A stretch of DNA of 64,000 nucleotides from Paenibacillus sp. R14(2021) (GTDB lineage: Bacteria > Bacillota > Bacilli > Paenibacillales > Paenibacillaceae), in the NCBI RefSeq assembly GCF_019431355.1, contig NZ_CP080269.1:3257001-3321000 (forward strand), given 5' to 3'. Every line of letters begins with the position of its first letter. The first letter of the stretch is position 1. Below, one piece after another: positions 8,270-17,241 of the stretch. The notes under the pieces are model-generated. The model saw only the letters and a list, made by a program, of their open reading frames with translations, had not been told where the DNA came from and ran no database searches. A program made the position numbers and the translations under genes.

Positions 8270-9199
8270 ATGCCGGACGAAATGTACCATGAGCATGTAA
8301 CGTATCAAAATCCATTCCTCGCCATCAAAATATGGCGGATCGATTCCGAATTAACCGCTGAAACCAAGCGTCTGCGCAAGGAGGCATCACGCAAGCAGCC
8401 GCTTCCCCTATGGAATTACCATGATGAAATCGAGCTGCTGCTCATTCTGCGGGGCGAAATGACTGCCTACTACGGCGAGGAGCAGCTGGTGCTCCGCAAA
8501 GGCGACGTCGCGCTGTTCGGCTCGGCCGAGCCGCACACCACGATGCATACGAAGGACAGCCCGCTCAGCTACCTCGTATTCCAGCTCAACCTGCGCAAAT
8601 ACTGGGACCAGAGCACGATCAGCAGCATGATGCATTTTGCCGAGCTCATCCGCCCGCTCAGCGCGCTTAATTATATATTCAGCGAGAACCGTGAAGTCCG
8701 CATGCGGATCGCCGCGCTCATCCGCGATATTTATACGGAAATGAACGAGATGCAGCTTGGCTACGAGCTTGCCGTTTCCTCGCGGATCAAATCGATTCTG
8801 CTGCTGCTCCTGCGCGGCGACAGCCGGAAGCTGCTGCATTACCATGACGAACTTCTATTCGAACGGCTCCGCCCCGTCATCACTTACGTAGAGGAACACC
8901 TGAGCGAGAAGCTCACCGTCGAGACGATGAGCGGTATGCTGAACTTGAGCTACACCCATTTTCTGAAAACATTCAAGAAGGCGCTCGGCATGACGTTCAC
9001 CGATTTCGTCGTATTCAAGCGCATTAAGCGCGCGGAGCAGCTGCTGCTGACCTCCGACATCAGCATCGCAGAAGCAGCGGAAGCCGTGGGCATGTCGAAC
9101 CTCGGGCATTTCTATCAGTTATTTAACCGGCTTAACGATTGCTCGCCGAAGCAGTTTAGAGACCGGCTGCGGGCGGATGCGGCGGGCGGGAGCTCGTAA
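8270..9199 (+). CDS. AraC family transcriptional regulator (divergent to thuA-like gene)
   Basis: A 309-residue regulator. The N-terminal half has cupin features (NYHDEIELLLILRGEMTAYYG, then KGDVALFGSAEPHTT), expected to sense a sugar-like ligand. The C-terminal about 100 residues form the double helix-turn-helix: LTVETMSGMLNLSYTHFLK and ISIAEAAEAVGMSNLGHFYQ, ending with the family motif SPKQFRDRLR. AAGGAG lies 6 bases upstream of the ATG at 8270; frames reaching further upstream lack such a site. The 187-bp gap to the ThuA gene probably holds both promoters and the operator, so the gene pair looks like a regulator with its target. Confidence 0.88.
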   Translation: MPDEMYHEHVTYQNPFLAIKIWRIDSELTAETKRLRKEASRKQPLPLWNYHDEIELLLILRGEMTAYYGEEQLVLRKGDVALFGSAEPHTTMHTKDSPLSYLVFQLNLRKYWDQSTISSMMHFAELIRPLSALNYIFSENREVRMRIAALIRDIYTEMNEMQLGYELAVSSRIKSILLLLLRGDSRKLLHYHDELLFERLRPVITYVEEHLSEKLTVETMSGMLNLSYTHFLKTFKKALGMTFTDFVVFKRIKRAEQLLLTSDISIAEAAEAVGMSNLGHFYQLFNRLNDCSPKQFRDRLRADAAGGSS

Positions 9200-9239
9200 A
9201 GGCTTGCAGCACCGCTCATAACGAACCAAGGAGTGCCTC

Positions 9240-9428
9240 GATAAAATCGACATTGATTTTCGTAACTATGCCTTTAACGATTTTGGAGCTTACGATCGAG
9301 CTCGCTTATATGCTTCCCTTGGATTCGTAGTAGAAGGGACGTTGCGGGACTGCTTGTGAAGCGACGAACGGTTCAAGTCTCTTGTCGTGATGTCTTTGCT
9401 CCGGTTGGCTGAACGAAAAGGAAGCTAG
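9240..9428 (+). pseudogene. remnant of a GNAT acetyltransferase gene (C-terminal third)
   Basis: One frame reads DKIDIDFRNYAFNDFGAYDR, then ARLYASLGFVVEGTLRD, and continues after an in-frame TGA at 9357-9359 with DERFKSLVVMSLLR to a stop at 9426-9428. The LYxxLGFxxEGxLR block followed by a hydrophobic strand is the classic end of RimJ/RimL-type acetyltransferases. The N-terminal two thirds, including the acetyl-CoA loop, are missing and there is no start or ribosome binding site. So this is a degraded gene, not a functional ORF. It lies between the AraC gene and a terminator and explains the otherwise empty 9200-9450 stretch. Confidence 0.65.
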
Positions 9429-9450
9429 CGGGGAGAGTAGGCAACAAACC

Positions 9451-9491
9451 AAAAATGGCCTTACAGCTTCTTCAGCTGCAGGGCCATTTTT
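9451..9491. terminator. bidirectional terminator
   Basis: AAAAATGGCC (9451-9460) pairs with GGCCATTTTT (9482-9491), with a further small stem CAGCT/AGCTG inside the loop. It lies between rightward genes and the leftward glycosidase gene and gives a U-tract in both directions. Confidence 0.8.
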
Positions 9492-9540
9492 ATGAATTAA
9501 TGTTGTCAAATTTCTGCTTTGCTAGCGCCCGCCAGACACA

Positions 9541-10494
9541 CTACCCCTTCGGCAACGATGCCATGCAAATCTGCGACGAAATGTCCCAGCTGTACTTGCC
9601 GCGGCTTCCCTCGTATAGGATCACGAACGCATCCTCCGTTTCGAGCAGCGCCGGGAACCATATTGCCCCGCCGTCCTCTTCGCCCTTCGCGCCGCAGCCG
9701 AAGATCGGATTGCCGGGATGGCGCTCCCAGTTCAGCAGGTCCGTGGAACGCGCCAAACCGAAGAAGTCCGGCTCGTCCTCCAAATAAGAGCTGCCGCCGT
9801 AGATCATATAGTAATAGTCCCCGTCCTTCAGCAGCCGCGCCGTCACGACGGACAGGGCATCCCAGCTGCCCGGATCGCCTGCGAATATGGCCCCCTCGGA
9901 CACACGTTCAAAATGGATGCCGTCCTTCGAGCGGGACAGGTAGAGCCGGTAGCCGTTATTTTCGACCAATTGGTAAATCATATAAATATGATCGTCCTTC
10001 ACGACGACGGCCGGTGCCCTGCCTTCCATGATGTTTCCAACCTTCGTGAACGCTTCGCCGTCCTTGCTGACCGCTAGGCCAACGCAATCCGGGCCCGCTC
10101 CAATGGCGGAGTAGTACAGGAACACTTGCCCGTTGAACAAGGCGGCAGCGGGATCAAGCACGTCCTTGCCGTCGAATTCGTCCGGCCCGCCAACGTCGAC
10201 AATCGGCTCGCCGCCATGGAGATCGCGCAGCTCGATCGTATCCCGGGTGACGCTCATAATTTCGGCAACCGCCAGCCGGTCATGCCGCTGGCCGTCCGTG
10301 TTCGGCTGAATGCCATTACCTCGGTAATACAGCAGCTTCCGTCCGTTAAAGGTAAGAATATCGGGATTGGCGACCCAGACGCTGCGCCACGTCTCCCCGC
10401 TGGCAGGTATAACGGGATTGTGGGCGGAATGATGCCATGATAAACAGTTTTGCTGATAACTTCCCTTAAACAGATTCCAAAATGGCTCGCTCAT
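9541..10494 (-). CDS. five-bladed beta-propeller glycoside hydrolase (GH43/GH117-like, clan GH-F/GH-J type)
   Basis: A 317-residue protein without signal peptide. Repeated propeller blades are visible: VWVANPDILTFNGRKLLYYRG, DPAAALFNGQVFLYYSAIG, APAVVVKDDHIYMIYQL, ALSVVTARLLKDGDYYYMIYG and AIWFPALLETEDAFVILYEG. Each starts with an acidic or Pro-rich position and ends in an aromatic beta strand, as in GH32/43/68/117 enzymes. The blade-1 Asp (NPDILTF) is a candidate catalytic base. It probably acts in the cytosol on imported plant oligosaccharides. AAGGAGG lies about 12 bases before the ATG. Divergent from an AraC regulator at 10692. The exact family and substrate are uncertain. Confidence 0.7.
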   Translation of the reverse strand: MSEPFWNLFKGSYQQNCLSWHHSAHNPVIPASGETWRSVWVANPDILTFNGRKLLYYRGNGIQPNTDGQRHDRLAVAEIMSVTRDTIELRDLHGGEPIVDVGGPDEFDGKDVLDPAAALFNGQVFLYYSAIGAGPDCVGLAVSKDGEAFTKVGNIMEGRAPAVVVKDDHIYMIYQLVENNGYRLYLSRSKDGIHFERVSEGAIFAGDPGSWDALSVVTARLLKDGDYYYMIYGGSSYLEDEPDFFGLARSTDLLNWERHPGNPIFGCGAKGEEDGGAIWFPALLETEDAFVILYEGSRGKYSWDISSQICMASLPKG

Positions 10495-10604
10495 GATTCA
10501 GATACGCCTCCTTGTCTACTTCTCAATATAACGGCTGGCGACTGGCGGCAGTAAGGACCGTTCCAAACGTTTTATTGGACTTTTGAAACTAGTTAAAGCT
10601 AACT

Positions 10605-10634
10605 TTGACTTGAAATTGGCATGCACGGTACTAT
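10605..10634 (+). promoter_or_regulatory. probable promoter of the AraC gene at 10692
   Basis: TTGACT (10605-10610) and TACTAT (10629-10634) are separated by 18 bases, about 58 bases upstream of the regulator ATG. A reasonable sigma-A match in an AT-rich divergent gap. Confidence 0.45.
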
Positions 10635-10691
10635 GGGAGTAAACATATAGATGGGATTATTGAAACTATCACGCTAGAGAGGTCCCTTCCC

Positions 10692-11585
10692 ATGATTATC
10701 GTTCAAGTTCCTCCGCTCCCCCATTTTCTGACGGGCGGCCGCGATGTGTATGCAGCCGGAGATCAACATGTCGAAAGGCAGATGATCGGCGTATTCGATC
10801 TGATCGTCGTCTCGCAAGGGACGCTGTTTATCGGGGAGGCAGGCATTGACGCGGAAGTCGGGGCAGGCCAGGCACTGATTCTTCGCCCGGACCTGCACCA
10901 TTATCCGACGAAGCCGTGCGAAGCAGAGACAACGTTCTATTGGATTCATTTTCAGCTCACCTCGCTGTGGTCGGATCGCAGCGAACCTGGGCCGATTCAT
11001 CTCTCGCCGCAACCGAACGCCGATCATGCCCACGTTAGAGACTTCGGACAGCAGCATACCCTGCGTCTGCCGCGCCTCATGACGCTCCCGGACCCGGCGG
11101 CCGTCTATGCCGAGATCGAAGGGCTGTTGTCGCTGATCTCGAAATCCGACTTGGCCAGCAGTTGGAAGCGGCAGGCGATTTTTCATAATTTGCTGTTCCG
11201 CATGTACGGCGATGTCCATTCCGGCCGCATGGATTCCGCCGTCGTGAAGCTGGCCGAACGGACAGCCTCGTACCTGCGGGCGAACTATCGGCAGGCATTA
11301 ACGAACGAACAGCTGCGCAGCGCATTGAATTACCATCCTATTTACATAACGCGCTGCATGCGGGCCGTCTTCGGCTGCACGCCGAACGAATACGTGAATG
11401 AATATCGGATGGGGCAGGCCAAGCTTCAGCTGCTAACGACGGATCGCCCCATTGCCGAAATCGCCGCTGACGCGGGCTTCGAGGACCCCGCGTATTTTAC
11501 GCGCCGCTTCGGCAGGTACGCGCGCATGAGCCCTACGGCATACCGGAATCAGTTCATAACCGGGGATCGGCGGGAACTGGAATGA
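10692..11585 (+). CDS. AraC family transcriptional regulator (divergent to the beta-propeller glycosidase)
   Basis: A 297-residue regulator. The N-terminal sensing domain contains the cupin-like pattern VVSQGTLFIGEAGIDAEVGA with GQALILRPDLHHYP. The C-terminal DNA-binding part holds LTNEQLRSALNYHPIYITRC and PIAEIAADAGFEDPAYFTRR, ending in ARMSPTAYRNQF, the AraC signature. The ribosome binding site is only GAGAGG, consistent with low expression. Placed back to back with the glycosidase gene at 9541-10494, so it probably senses the glycan product and controls that gene and itself. Confidence 0.87.
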   Translation: MIIVQVPPLPHFLTGGRDVYAAGDQHVERQMIGVFDLIVVSQGTLFIGEAGIDAEVGAGQALILRPDLHHYPTKPCEAETTFYWIHFQLTSLWSDRSEPGPIHLSPQPNADHAHVRDFGQQHTLRLPRLMTLPDPAAVYAEIEGLLSLISKSDLASSWKRQAIFHNLLFRMYGDVHSGRMDSAVVKLAERTASYLRANYRQALTNEQLRSALNYHPIYITRCMRAVFGCTPNEYVNEYRMGQAKLQLLTTDRPIAEIAADAGFEDPAYFTRRFGRYARMSPTAYRNQFITGDRRELE

Positions 11586-11793
11586 CGAGCAACCCGTACA
11601 AGAAGAAACCGCTTCGGGTAGCATAACAATGGCGTCGAGCCCGCTGCCGGAATCTGTATCAACATTCGAAATAATTGCTATATCGAATAACATCCATATT
11701 CGCTACACTTATTATAATGATAGCGCATTCATAACACTAAACCCTGTTCGAACGATCGAGGTTATTCCTAAACCGAAGAGGAGTGAGGCATCT

Positions 11794-13338
11794 ATGTATA
11801 ACGTGGCCATCGTGGACGACGAGCTGCAGACGGCGCTTGGCATCGGCAGCCATACCGATTGGGAAGCTTACAACATGCACGTTGCCGCGGTCGCCTCGAA
11901 CGGACAGGACGTGCTGGATCTCATGGCTGATCAAACGATCGACCTGCTCATTACCGACGTGAATATGCCGATCATCGACGGCATCAGCCTGATTAAGGCC
12001 GCCAGGGAACTGCAGCCCTCGCTGCGGTGCATCGTCATCAGCGCGTACAGCGAGTTCACCTACGTCAAAAAGGCGCTCATGCTAAACGTCGAGAACTATC
12101 TGCTCAAGCCCATCAACGAGAACGAGCTGCATGAGACGCTTCTCCAGACGCTGCAAAATCTGGACAGGGACCGCTCTCACGCTCAGCACGAATGGCCGGA
12201 CATGGTGGCCTTCCGCACCAATATTCTGGATCGCTGGGTCAACGGCCTGATTCAGGAATTCGAGCTGTTCGAGCGGGGAGAGCTGCTTCATATCGACTTA
12301 CGAGCGGAAGCGTATCGAGCAGCCGTTCTCGAGGTTAACGTCGATGGAACAGAACAGGGTGCCGCAGCTTGCGGCATGATTCCTGCCGCAGCCCGGCTGC
12401 TGGAGCTGTGCAGAAGCATGCCGGCTTCGCCGTGCTTGAAGGAATGCTTCATGGACACCTCCTTCCGAGTCGTCATTATCAGCCACGACTCCCTCGAAGG
12501 CGAGCTGGAGTCGATGCTTCGCAGCATCATCCAGAAAGCCGCTTCGAGCGGCATTCACGCGTTCGCGGCCGCCGGACGGCTAACGGCTTCGTCCTCGCGC
12601 GTGCACGAAAGCTTCTCGGATGCGCGGCTTGCCCTGCATTACCGCTATCTGAATCCCGCAGTCCCGATCTGGCGCTGCGGGGCCGAGATGGACCCCTTTG
12701 CCCTCAGCCGGGTCTCGTTCATCCAGCTGCTGCAAGCCGGCAGCGTCGACCAAGCCTTGCAGGCCATCCTTCATTCCTTGCGCGCTTCGGCAGATCCCCA
12801 TACGTCAGCCATTCCGTTCATGCTGCAGCTCGTTCAGTCGACGATCGACGCCGGCAGAGTCGGAAGCGCCTTGCCTGCAAGCATGCTGCGGCAGCTTTCG
12901 ACCTTCATGGAAGCGCGGAAGCCGGAGCAGCTCACCCACTGGATGAAATCCGCGATCGCGGAAGCCGTCAAGGCGATGCATGAACGCAGCGGCTCGTATC
13001 ATCCGCTCATTCGGCAAACGCTGGAGCAGATCCGCCTCCGGCTGGGGAAAGAGCTTTCGCTGAAGACGCTGGCTGCGTCCATGAAGGTCAGCTCGGCTTA
13101 TCTCGGGCAGCTGTTCAAAGACGAAACCGGCAAATACTTCAACGATTACGTCGCGCAAGCCCGCTTGGAAGCCGCCCGTGCGCTGCTGCTTGAAACCGAT
13201 CTGAAAATCAGCGACATCGCGCCGCGCATCGGCATTCCGAACCACAGCTACTTCAACCGCCTGTTCAAGAAGACGTACGGTTACTCGCCGGTTGAATTCC
13301 GCAGGCGCTCCCTCGTTTCGATGCCTGCGGAGCGTTGA
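11794..13338 (+). CDS. YesN-type response regulator with AraC DNA-binding domain
   Basis: A 514-residue cytosolic regulator. The receiver domain opens YNVAIVDDELQ, has the phosphoacceptor Asp in LLITDVNMPIIDG, the switch Ser in CIVISAYSEF and the Lys in NYLLKPINENE. A long middle region is variable. The C terminus is an AraC double HTH: LSLKTLAASMKVSSAYLGQL and KISDIAPRIGIPNHSYFNRL followed by YGYSPVEFRRR. The frame is open 165 bases upstream, but the ATG at 11794 has GAGGAG in front and starts exactly at the receiver domain. A -10-like TATAAT lies at 11713-11718. Its partner is likely the kinase that converges on it from the right with a 2-nt gap. Confidence 0.92.
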   Translation: MYNVAIVDDELQTALGIGSHTDWEAYNMHVAAVASNGQDVLDLMADQTIDLLITDVNMPIIDGISLIKAARELQPSLRCIVISAYSEFTYVKKALMLNVENYLLKPINENELHETLLQTLQNLDRDRSHAQHEWPDMVAFRTNILDRWVNGLIQEFELFERGELLHIDLRAEAYRAAVLEVNVDGTEQGAAACGMIPAAARLLELCRSMPASPCLKECFMDTSFRVVIISHDSLEGELESMLRSIIQKAASSGIHAFAAAGRLTASSSRVHESFSDARLALHYRYLNPAVPIWRCGAEMDPFALSRVSFIQLLQAGSVDQALQAILHSLRASADPHTSAIPFMLQLVQSTIDAGRVGSALPASMLRQLSTFMEARKPEQLTHWMKSAIAEAVKAMHERSGSYHPLIRQTLEQIRLRLGKELSLKTLAASMKVSSAYLGQLFKDETGKYFNDYVAQARLEAARALLLETDLKISDIAPRIGIPNHSYFNRLFKKTYGYSPVEFRRRSLVSMPAER

Positions 13339-13340
13339 TC

Positions 13341-15233
13341 TCACCGCGAGCCCTCACCATCAACTAGACGCGTCCGGGGGCTCTCCTTCCCATGCATGCC
13401 GCGTCCCATCTCGTGCGCATCGCCGGAGGGAGTGCTGGTCTGCGCCTTGATGCGGACGACAATGCGCGTTCCGAGGCCCGGCCCCGGGCTCACGACCGCC
13501 AAGCCGCAGTCCTTGCCGTACACGAGCCGAATGCGTTCCTGCACGTTCAGCAGGCCGTAACTCTGCCTTTTCCCTGCCGTGTCGTCCAGGCTGTCCTTGC
13601 GCAGATCCTGCGCAATTCGCGCGAGCCGCCCCGGCGCGATGCCCCGACCGTTGTCCTCGAAGACAAATTCAATCTCCTCGCCTCGCCGTCTGCCCGTGAT
13701 GGCGAATTGATTATCTTCCTCCCTGTCCCGCAGCCCGTGGACAAAATAATTCTCGACGAGCGGCTGGAGCAGGTTTTTCGGAATCAGGCAGTCCATGATC
13801 CCCGGCTCGACGTCAAGCGCGTAATCGGGCAGGCTTCCCGCATAGCGCATCGAGAAAATATCGATGTACATCCCGCATAGATGCAGCTCCTTGCGGATCG
13901 AAATAAACGTATCGTCCTTCACGATGCTGCGGTACAAATTAGCCAGCAGCACGATCATCTCCGCGACATCCGCATTACCCTCGTCATTGGCTTTGATCCG
14001 GATCGCCTCCAGCGTGTTGTAGAGGAAATGAGGATTAATCCCTGCCTGTAAGGCATGAAGCTCCGCGTTCTTCTTACGCAGCTCGCTGATATATTCCCGC
14101 TTGATCATCTCCTGCAGCTCGCCGGTCATGCGATTGAACCGAATCGCCAATTCGCCGAATTCGTCATGGCGCCCGCCTACCGGCACCCGGTAAGACAAAT
14201 CGCTCTCGCCTACGCGCTTCATCGCCCGGACAAGCTGATGCAGCCGTTTGGCGACAATGGATCCGGCCATGGCGTAGAGCAGCGCGCACAGAACGGCCAT
14301 CGCCGTGATGGCGCCGTAAACCTTGTACGCAAGACCGGGATTTCCCGTCTCGATCTTTCCCATTGGGACGAGATTGACGCCGATGTAATTGCGGCCCAGC
14401 TGATTGACGACTTGGATGTATTCCGCCTTCCCGTCGATGACCGCCTGATCTTTCCCGGAGAGCAGCAGCTCTATGGATGGACAAGGTCCCGCGGCATACT
14501 CGCCCCTGGAGTCGTAGATTCGATCGCCGCTCCGCGTCAGCAGCAGGAACCGCCCTTGTTTGCGGCCCGAATAGGCGTCCAGGATTTTATCGATCGGACT
14601 TGTCGCGTATGCGATCAGAATCTGGCCGGCGTTCGTTCGAATGTTCTGGCTGCCGAGCTCACCCGCGATCCCGTAAACCTCGACCGGGCGGGACAGCGTA
14701 CCGCCAAGCAGCCGGCTGCCATAAATGCTTCTGCCCCCCCGCTTACTTCGCAAAACATCCGCAAACGGGAAGCTCTCCCCTACCGTCTCGATCGTTCGGC
14801 TTTGGCTCCTGTACAGGAAGTTGGTGCCGGTGCGCGTCTTGCGGATCAGAATCGCCGCAATGTCGCTGTCCTTCACAGTCACGTTCTGCAGCAGGCTGAC
14901 GATGCCCGACTTCAAGTACGGATCGGTCTCGTAGTCCTGATCGGAGCTCGCTTCCAGCAGATTATTGATCTTGTCGTAATTGGCGGGATCCTCATAGAGC
15001 GGGAACAGCAAATTTACGAATTGATCGTGCTTCCGGTCGTAAAAGTTTGTGACCGCATTCAGCGCATCGCGGCTCGCCTGCAGCTGCTTCACCGTATCGA
15101 GCTGATTCGCATAACGGACGGCCAGAAACGCGAGCGCATACGCGACGACGAGAAAGATGAGCGTATTGTACAGCATGAGCCGATTCTGGAACCGAAGCGG
15201 AAACCACCTGCGCATCTGTTTCATGACAAGCAT
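13341..15233 (-). CDS. YesM-type sensor histidine kinase
   Basis: A 630-residue membrane kinase. A transmembrane segment at about residues 20-40 precedes a roughly 250-residue extracellular sensor region; a second span (VYGAITAMAVLCALLYAMAG) leads to a HAMP domain (VRAMKRVGESDLSYRVP). The phospho-His box is INPHFLYNTLEAIRI (His_kinase family), followed by HATPase motifs VENYFVHGL, EDNGRGIAPG and YGLLNVQERI. AAGG lies 7 bases before the ATG at 15233. The last 30 or so residues after the ATPase core (TPSGDAHEMGRGMHGKES and on) look like an unconserved tail. It likely phosphorylates the convergent YesN regulator and senses an extracellular glycan linked to the ABC operon at its right. Confidence 0.9.
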   Translation of the reverse strand: MLVMKQMRRWFPLRFQNRLMLYNTLIFLVVAYALAFLAVRYANQLDTVKQLQASRDALNAVTNFYDRKHDQFVNLLFPLYEDPANYDKINNLLEASSDQDYETDPYLKSGIVSLLQNVTVKDSDIAAILIRKTRTGTNFLYRSQSRTIETVGESFPFADVLRSKRGGRSIYGSRLLGGTLSRPVEVYGIAGELGSQNIRTNAGQILIAYATSPIDKILDAYSGRKQGRFLLLTRSGDRIYDSRGEYAAGPCPSIELLLSGKDQAVIDGKAEYIQVVNQLGRNYIGVNLVPMGKIETGNPGLAYKVYGAITAMAVLCALLYAMAGSIVAKRLHQLVRAMKRVGESDLSYRVPVGGRHDEFGELAIRFNRMTGELQEMIKREYISELRKKNAELHALQAGINPHFLYNTLEAIRIKANDEGNADVAEMIVLLANLYRSIVKDDTFISIRKELHLCGMYIDIFSMRYAGSLPDYALDVEPGIMDCLIPKNLLQPLVENYFVHGLRDREEDNQFAITGRRRGEEIEFVFEDNGRGIAPGRLARIAQDLRKDSLDDTAGKRQSYGLLNVQERIRLVYGKDCGLAVVSPGPGLGTRIVVRIKAQTSTPSGDAHEMGRGMHGKESPRTRLVDGEGSR

Positions 15234-15309
15234 CGCATGTCCTTCCCTTCATTGCTGTCTTTAACCAGGCCAGGGCTGGCCCTGAGCATCCTATCCTCCA
15301 TTATAGATC

Positions 15310-15337
15310 AAAAAAGCAGGCCGCTAGGACCTGCTTG
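15310..15337 (-). terminator. terminator of the LplB/LplC-type ABC operon
   Basis: Minus-strand AAGCAGG and CCTGCTT around a 9-nt loop, followed by TTTTTT. It lies 39 bases after the binding-protein stop and separates that operon from the kinase gene. Confidence 0.8.
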
Positions 15338-15375
15338 ATCGGCAGCCGGCATATTCTTCACGGCGGCGGCAATCG

Positions 15376-17157
15376 TTATTGGTATTTCGCCGCGCTCTCT
15401 TGCGCGGTCTTCCATGCCTGCATATCCCAGTCGAGCACCTTCTGAACGCCGAGTCCTTCGGCCTTCTTCCGCATGTCGTCGACATAGCTATTAAATTCGT
15501 TCTCGTTCTTCGAGAACACGGCCAGCCATGAGTTCGTCTTTACGACGTCGCCGATTTTGTTCTTGAACGCGTTCATGTCGTCGTCCATCGGCGGCACGAG
15601 CTTCATCGCAAGCGGCGTCAGCGTGTACCGGTTTTGGGCTTTCAGCATCTCGGTCGTCGATTTGAAGCCGGTCGTATCCTGCCAATCCTTCATCAGCTTG
15701 GAAGGATTGCGGCCTTGCGAGGACGGCCAATACCCGTAATTGAGCGCCTGCCCCGTTGACGGATTGAGGTTGGCGCCGGATAAGCCGTAGCTGTTCACAG
15801 TACCTGTGCCTTCCCCAAGCTTGCCGCCTCCCGGCAGATCCTTGTTATTTTCGATCATATCCCAGCCCTGATCGGTAACGTAAGGCTCGCCTTTGTCGTT
15901 CACGTCCCAGGTGACGCCCTTCGGACCATTCATCAGCAGCTGCATGCCGTCGGTCGAATACATGAAGTCCAGATAACGAAGCGCGGCATCGACGTGCTTC
16001 GAGGAAGCGCTAATCGCGAACGACCACGAGCTGCCGATCGGATTCTCGCCCCACCAGAATGCTTTGTAATCTTTGGGCAGGACGGAGCGAAAGCCTGAAG
16101 GATTGGCGGCATTCATATGTTCAAGCGTGTTGTAGCCGCCTGTATACCACGGCCACCAGCCGAACAGCACGCGTCCCTGCTGCACCTTCTGTGCCGAGGT
16201 ATCGAAGCGCTGCGTAAGGGAGTCGGGATCGACGAGCCCCATTTGGTTCGCTTGATAGTAAAACTTCAGGGCGCGGATATATTCGCTGTCCGCATCAAGG
16301 ATGCTCTTCGTTTCCCCGGTTCCGATATTCACCTGCAGGAACGGCAGCGCGAGCTGGTCCCCCGTGTCGATGCCGCTCCATACGGATGGCTGCGTCGCCT
16401 GCTCCATATTAATGCTGTCCCAGTCCTTCCATAGCGAGAACCCGTATACGCGCTGTCCGTCCGCCGTCTTCGGCTCCAAATCCTGCATTTTCTTCAGCAG
16501 CGGCAAGTAATCCTCCATTGTGTTGATTTCGGGCATGCCCAGCTTCTTGTACAAATCCCACCGCAGAGACGGACCGTAGTTAAGCTCAGTCATCACGTCG
16601 CCCTTGCCGATCGCATTGCCGACCGAGTAAGCCTTGCCGGTACCGTTGCTTGCGATGTCCCGATAGTATTGCAGCGACTTACCCGCATTCTTGACCAGGT
16701 TCGGCAGCTTGTCTGCGTAATCGTCCAGGTTCAGCAGCATATTCGCCCGGACCGCGTCGGACACCTGCTTCGGCGTCTTAAATACAACGATGTCCGGCAG
16801 CTCGCCTCCGGCCATGAGCGCCTGCAGCTTCTGCTCGCCCTGATCGCCCGACGGCAGCAGCTCCAGCTTAACGCCGACCTTCTCCTGCAAAATGTTGGCC
16901 CACCAGTTCTCCTGCAAGCCCGACGTATTTGCCGGCAAAGAGAACATTTGGAGCGTGACCGTTTCGTTGTCCGCGGCGGCTCCGCTGCCCGAGTTATCGG
17001 CGGTCCCTCCGTTCGCTTCATCCGTCGCACCCGTATTGCCTGCGCTGCCTGTGTCCGTGTTCCCTGTGCTGCCGCTGTTCTCGTTGCTGCCGCAAGCGCT
17101 CATGACCATCATCAGACTGACGGCCGCGGCCGCGAATGCTTTTCGATTCACGCGCAT
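15376..17157 (-). CDS. extracellular carbohydrate-binding lipoprotein (LplA-like, family 1 solute-binding)
   Basis: A 593-residue lipoprotein, in the 500-600 range usual for LplA-type proteins of Paenibacillus. The signal ends in the lipobox VMSAC with Cys22, followed by a Ser/Gly/Thr/Asn-rich linker. The mature part starts VTLQMFSLPANTSGLQENWW and has VKLELLPSGDQGEQKLQALM and GGELPDIVVF, typical of CUT1 oligosaccharide-binding proteins. GGGAGG precedes the ATG. It is the last gene of a three-gene operon whose first two genes encode the permeases. No dedicated ATPase is present, as normal for CUT1 systems that share MsmX. Ligand unknown; probably a plant oligosaccharide. Confidence 0.88.
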   Translation of the reverse strand: MRVNRKAFAAAAVSLMMVMSACGSNENSGSTGNTDTGSAGNTGATDEANGGTADNSGSGAAADNETVTLQMFSLPANTSGLQENWWANILQEKVGVKLELLPSGDQGEQKLQALMAGGELPDIVVFKTPKQVSDAVRANMLLNLDDYADKLPNLVKNAGKSLQYYRDIASNGTGKAYSVGNAIGKGDVMTELNYGPSLRWDLYKKLGMPEINTMEDYLPLLKKMQDLEPKTADGQRVYGFSLWKDWDSINMEQATQPSVWSGIDTGDQLALPFLQVNIGTGETKSILDADSEYIRALKFYYQANQMGLVDPDSLTQRFDTSAQKVQQGRVLFGWWPWYTGGYNTLEHMNAANPSGFRSVLPKDYKAFWWGENPIGSSWSFAISASSKHVDAALRYLDFMYSTDGMQLLMNGPKGVTWDVNDKGEPYVTDQGWDMIENNKDLPGGGKLGEGTGTVNSYGLSGANLNPSTGQALNYGYWPSSQGRNPSKLMKDWQDTTGFKSTTEMLKAQNRYTLTPLAMKLVPPMDDDMNAFKNKIGDVVKTNSWLAVFSKNENEFNSYVDDMRKKAEGLGVQKVLDWDMQAWKTAQESAAKYQ

Positions 17158-17241
17158 CGTGATTGCCTCCCATTTATATGCCTATCTATTGTAATCGTCG
17201 GTTTCCCGACGCCATTACTGAACGGTATCCTGCTTGCCTCG

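Noticed and set aside
14055..15338. Long open frame (about 427 codons) on the plus strand
   Set aside because: It lies opposite the YesM kinase gene, has no ribosome binding site, and its product is Arg/His-rich with no domain; typical shadow of a G+C-rich gene.
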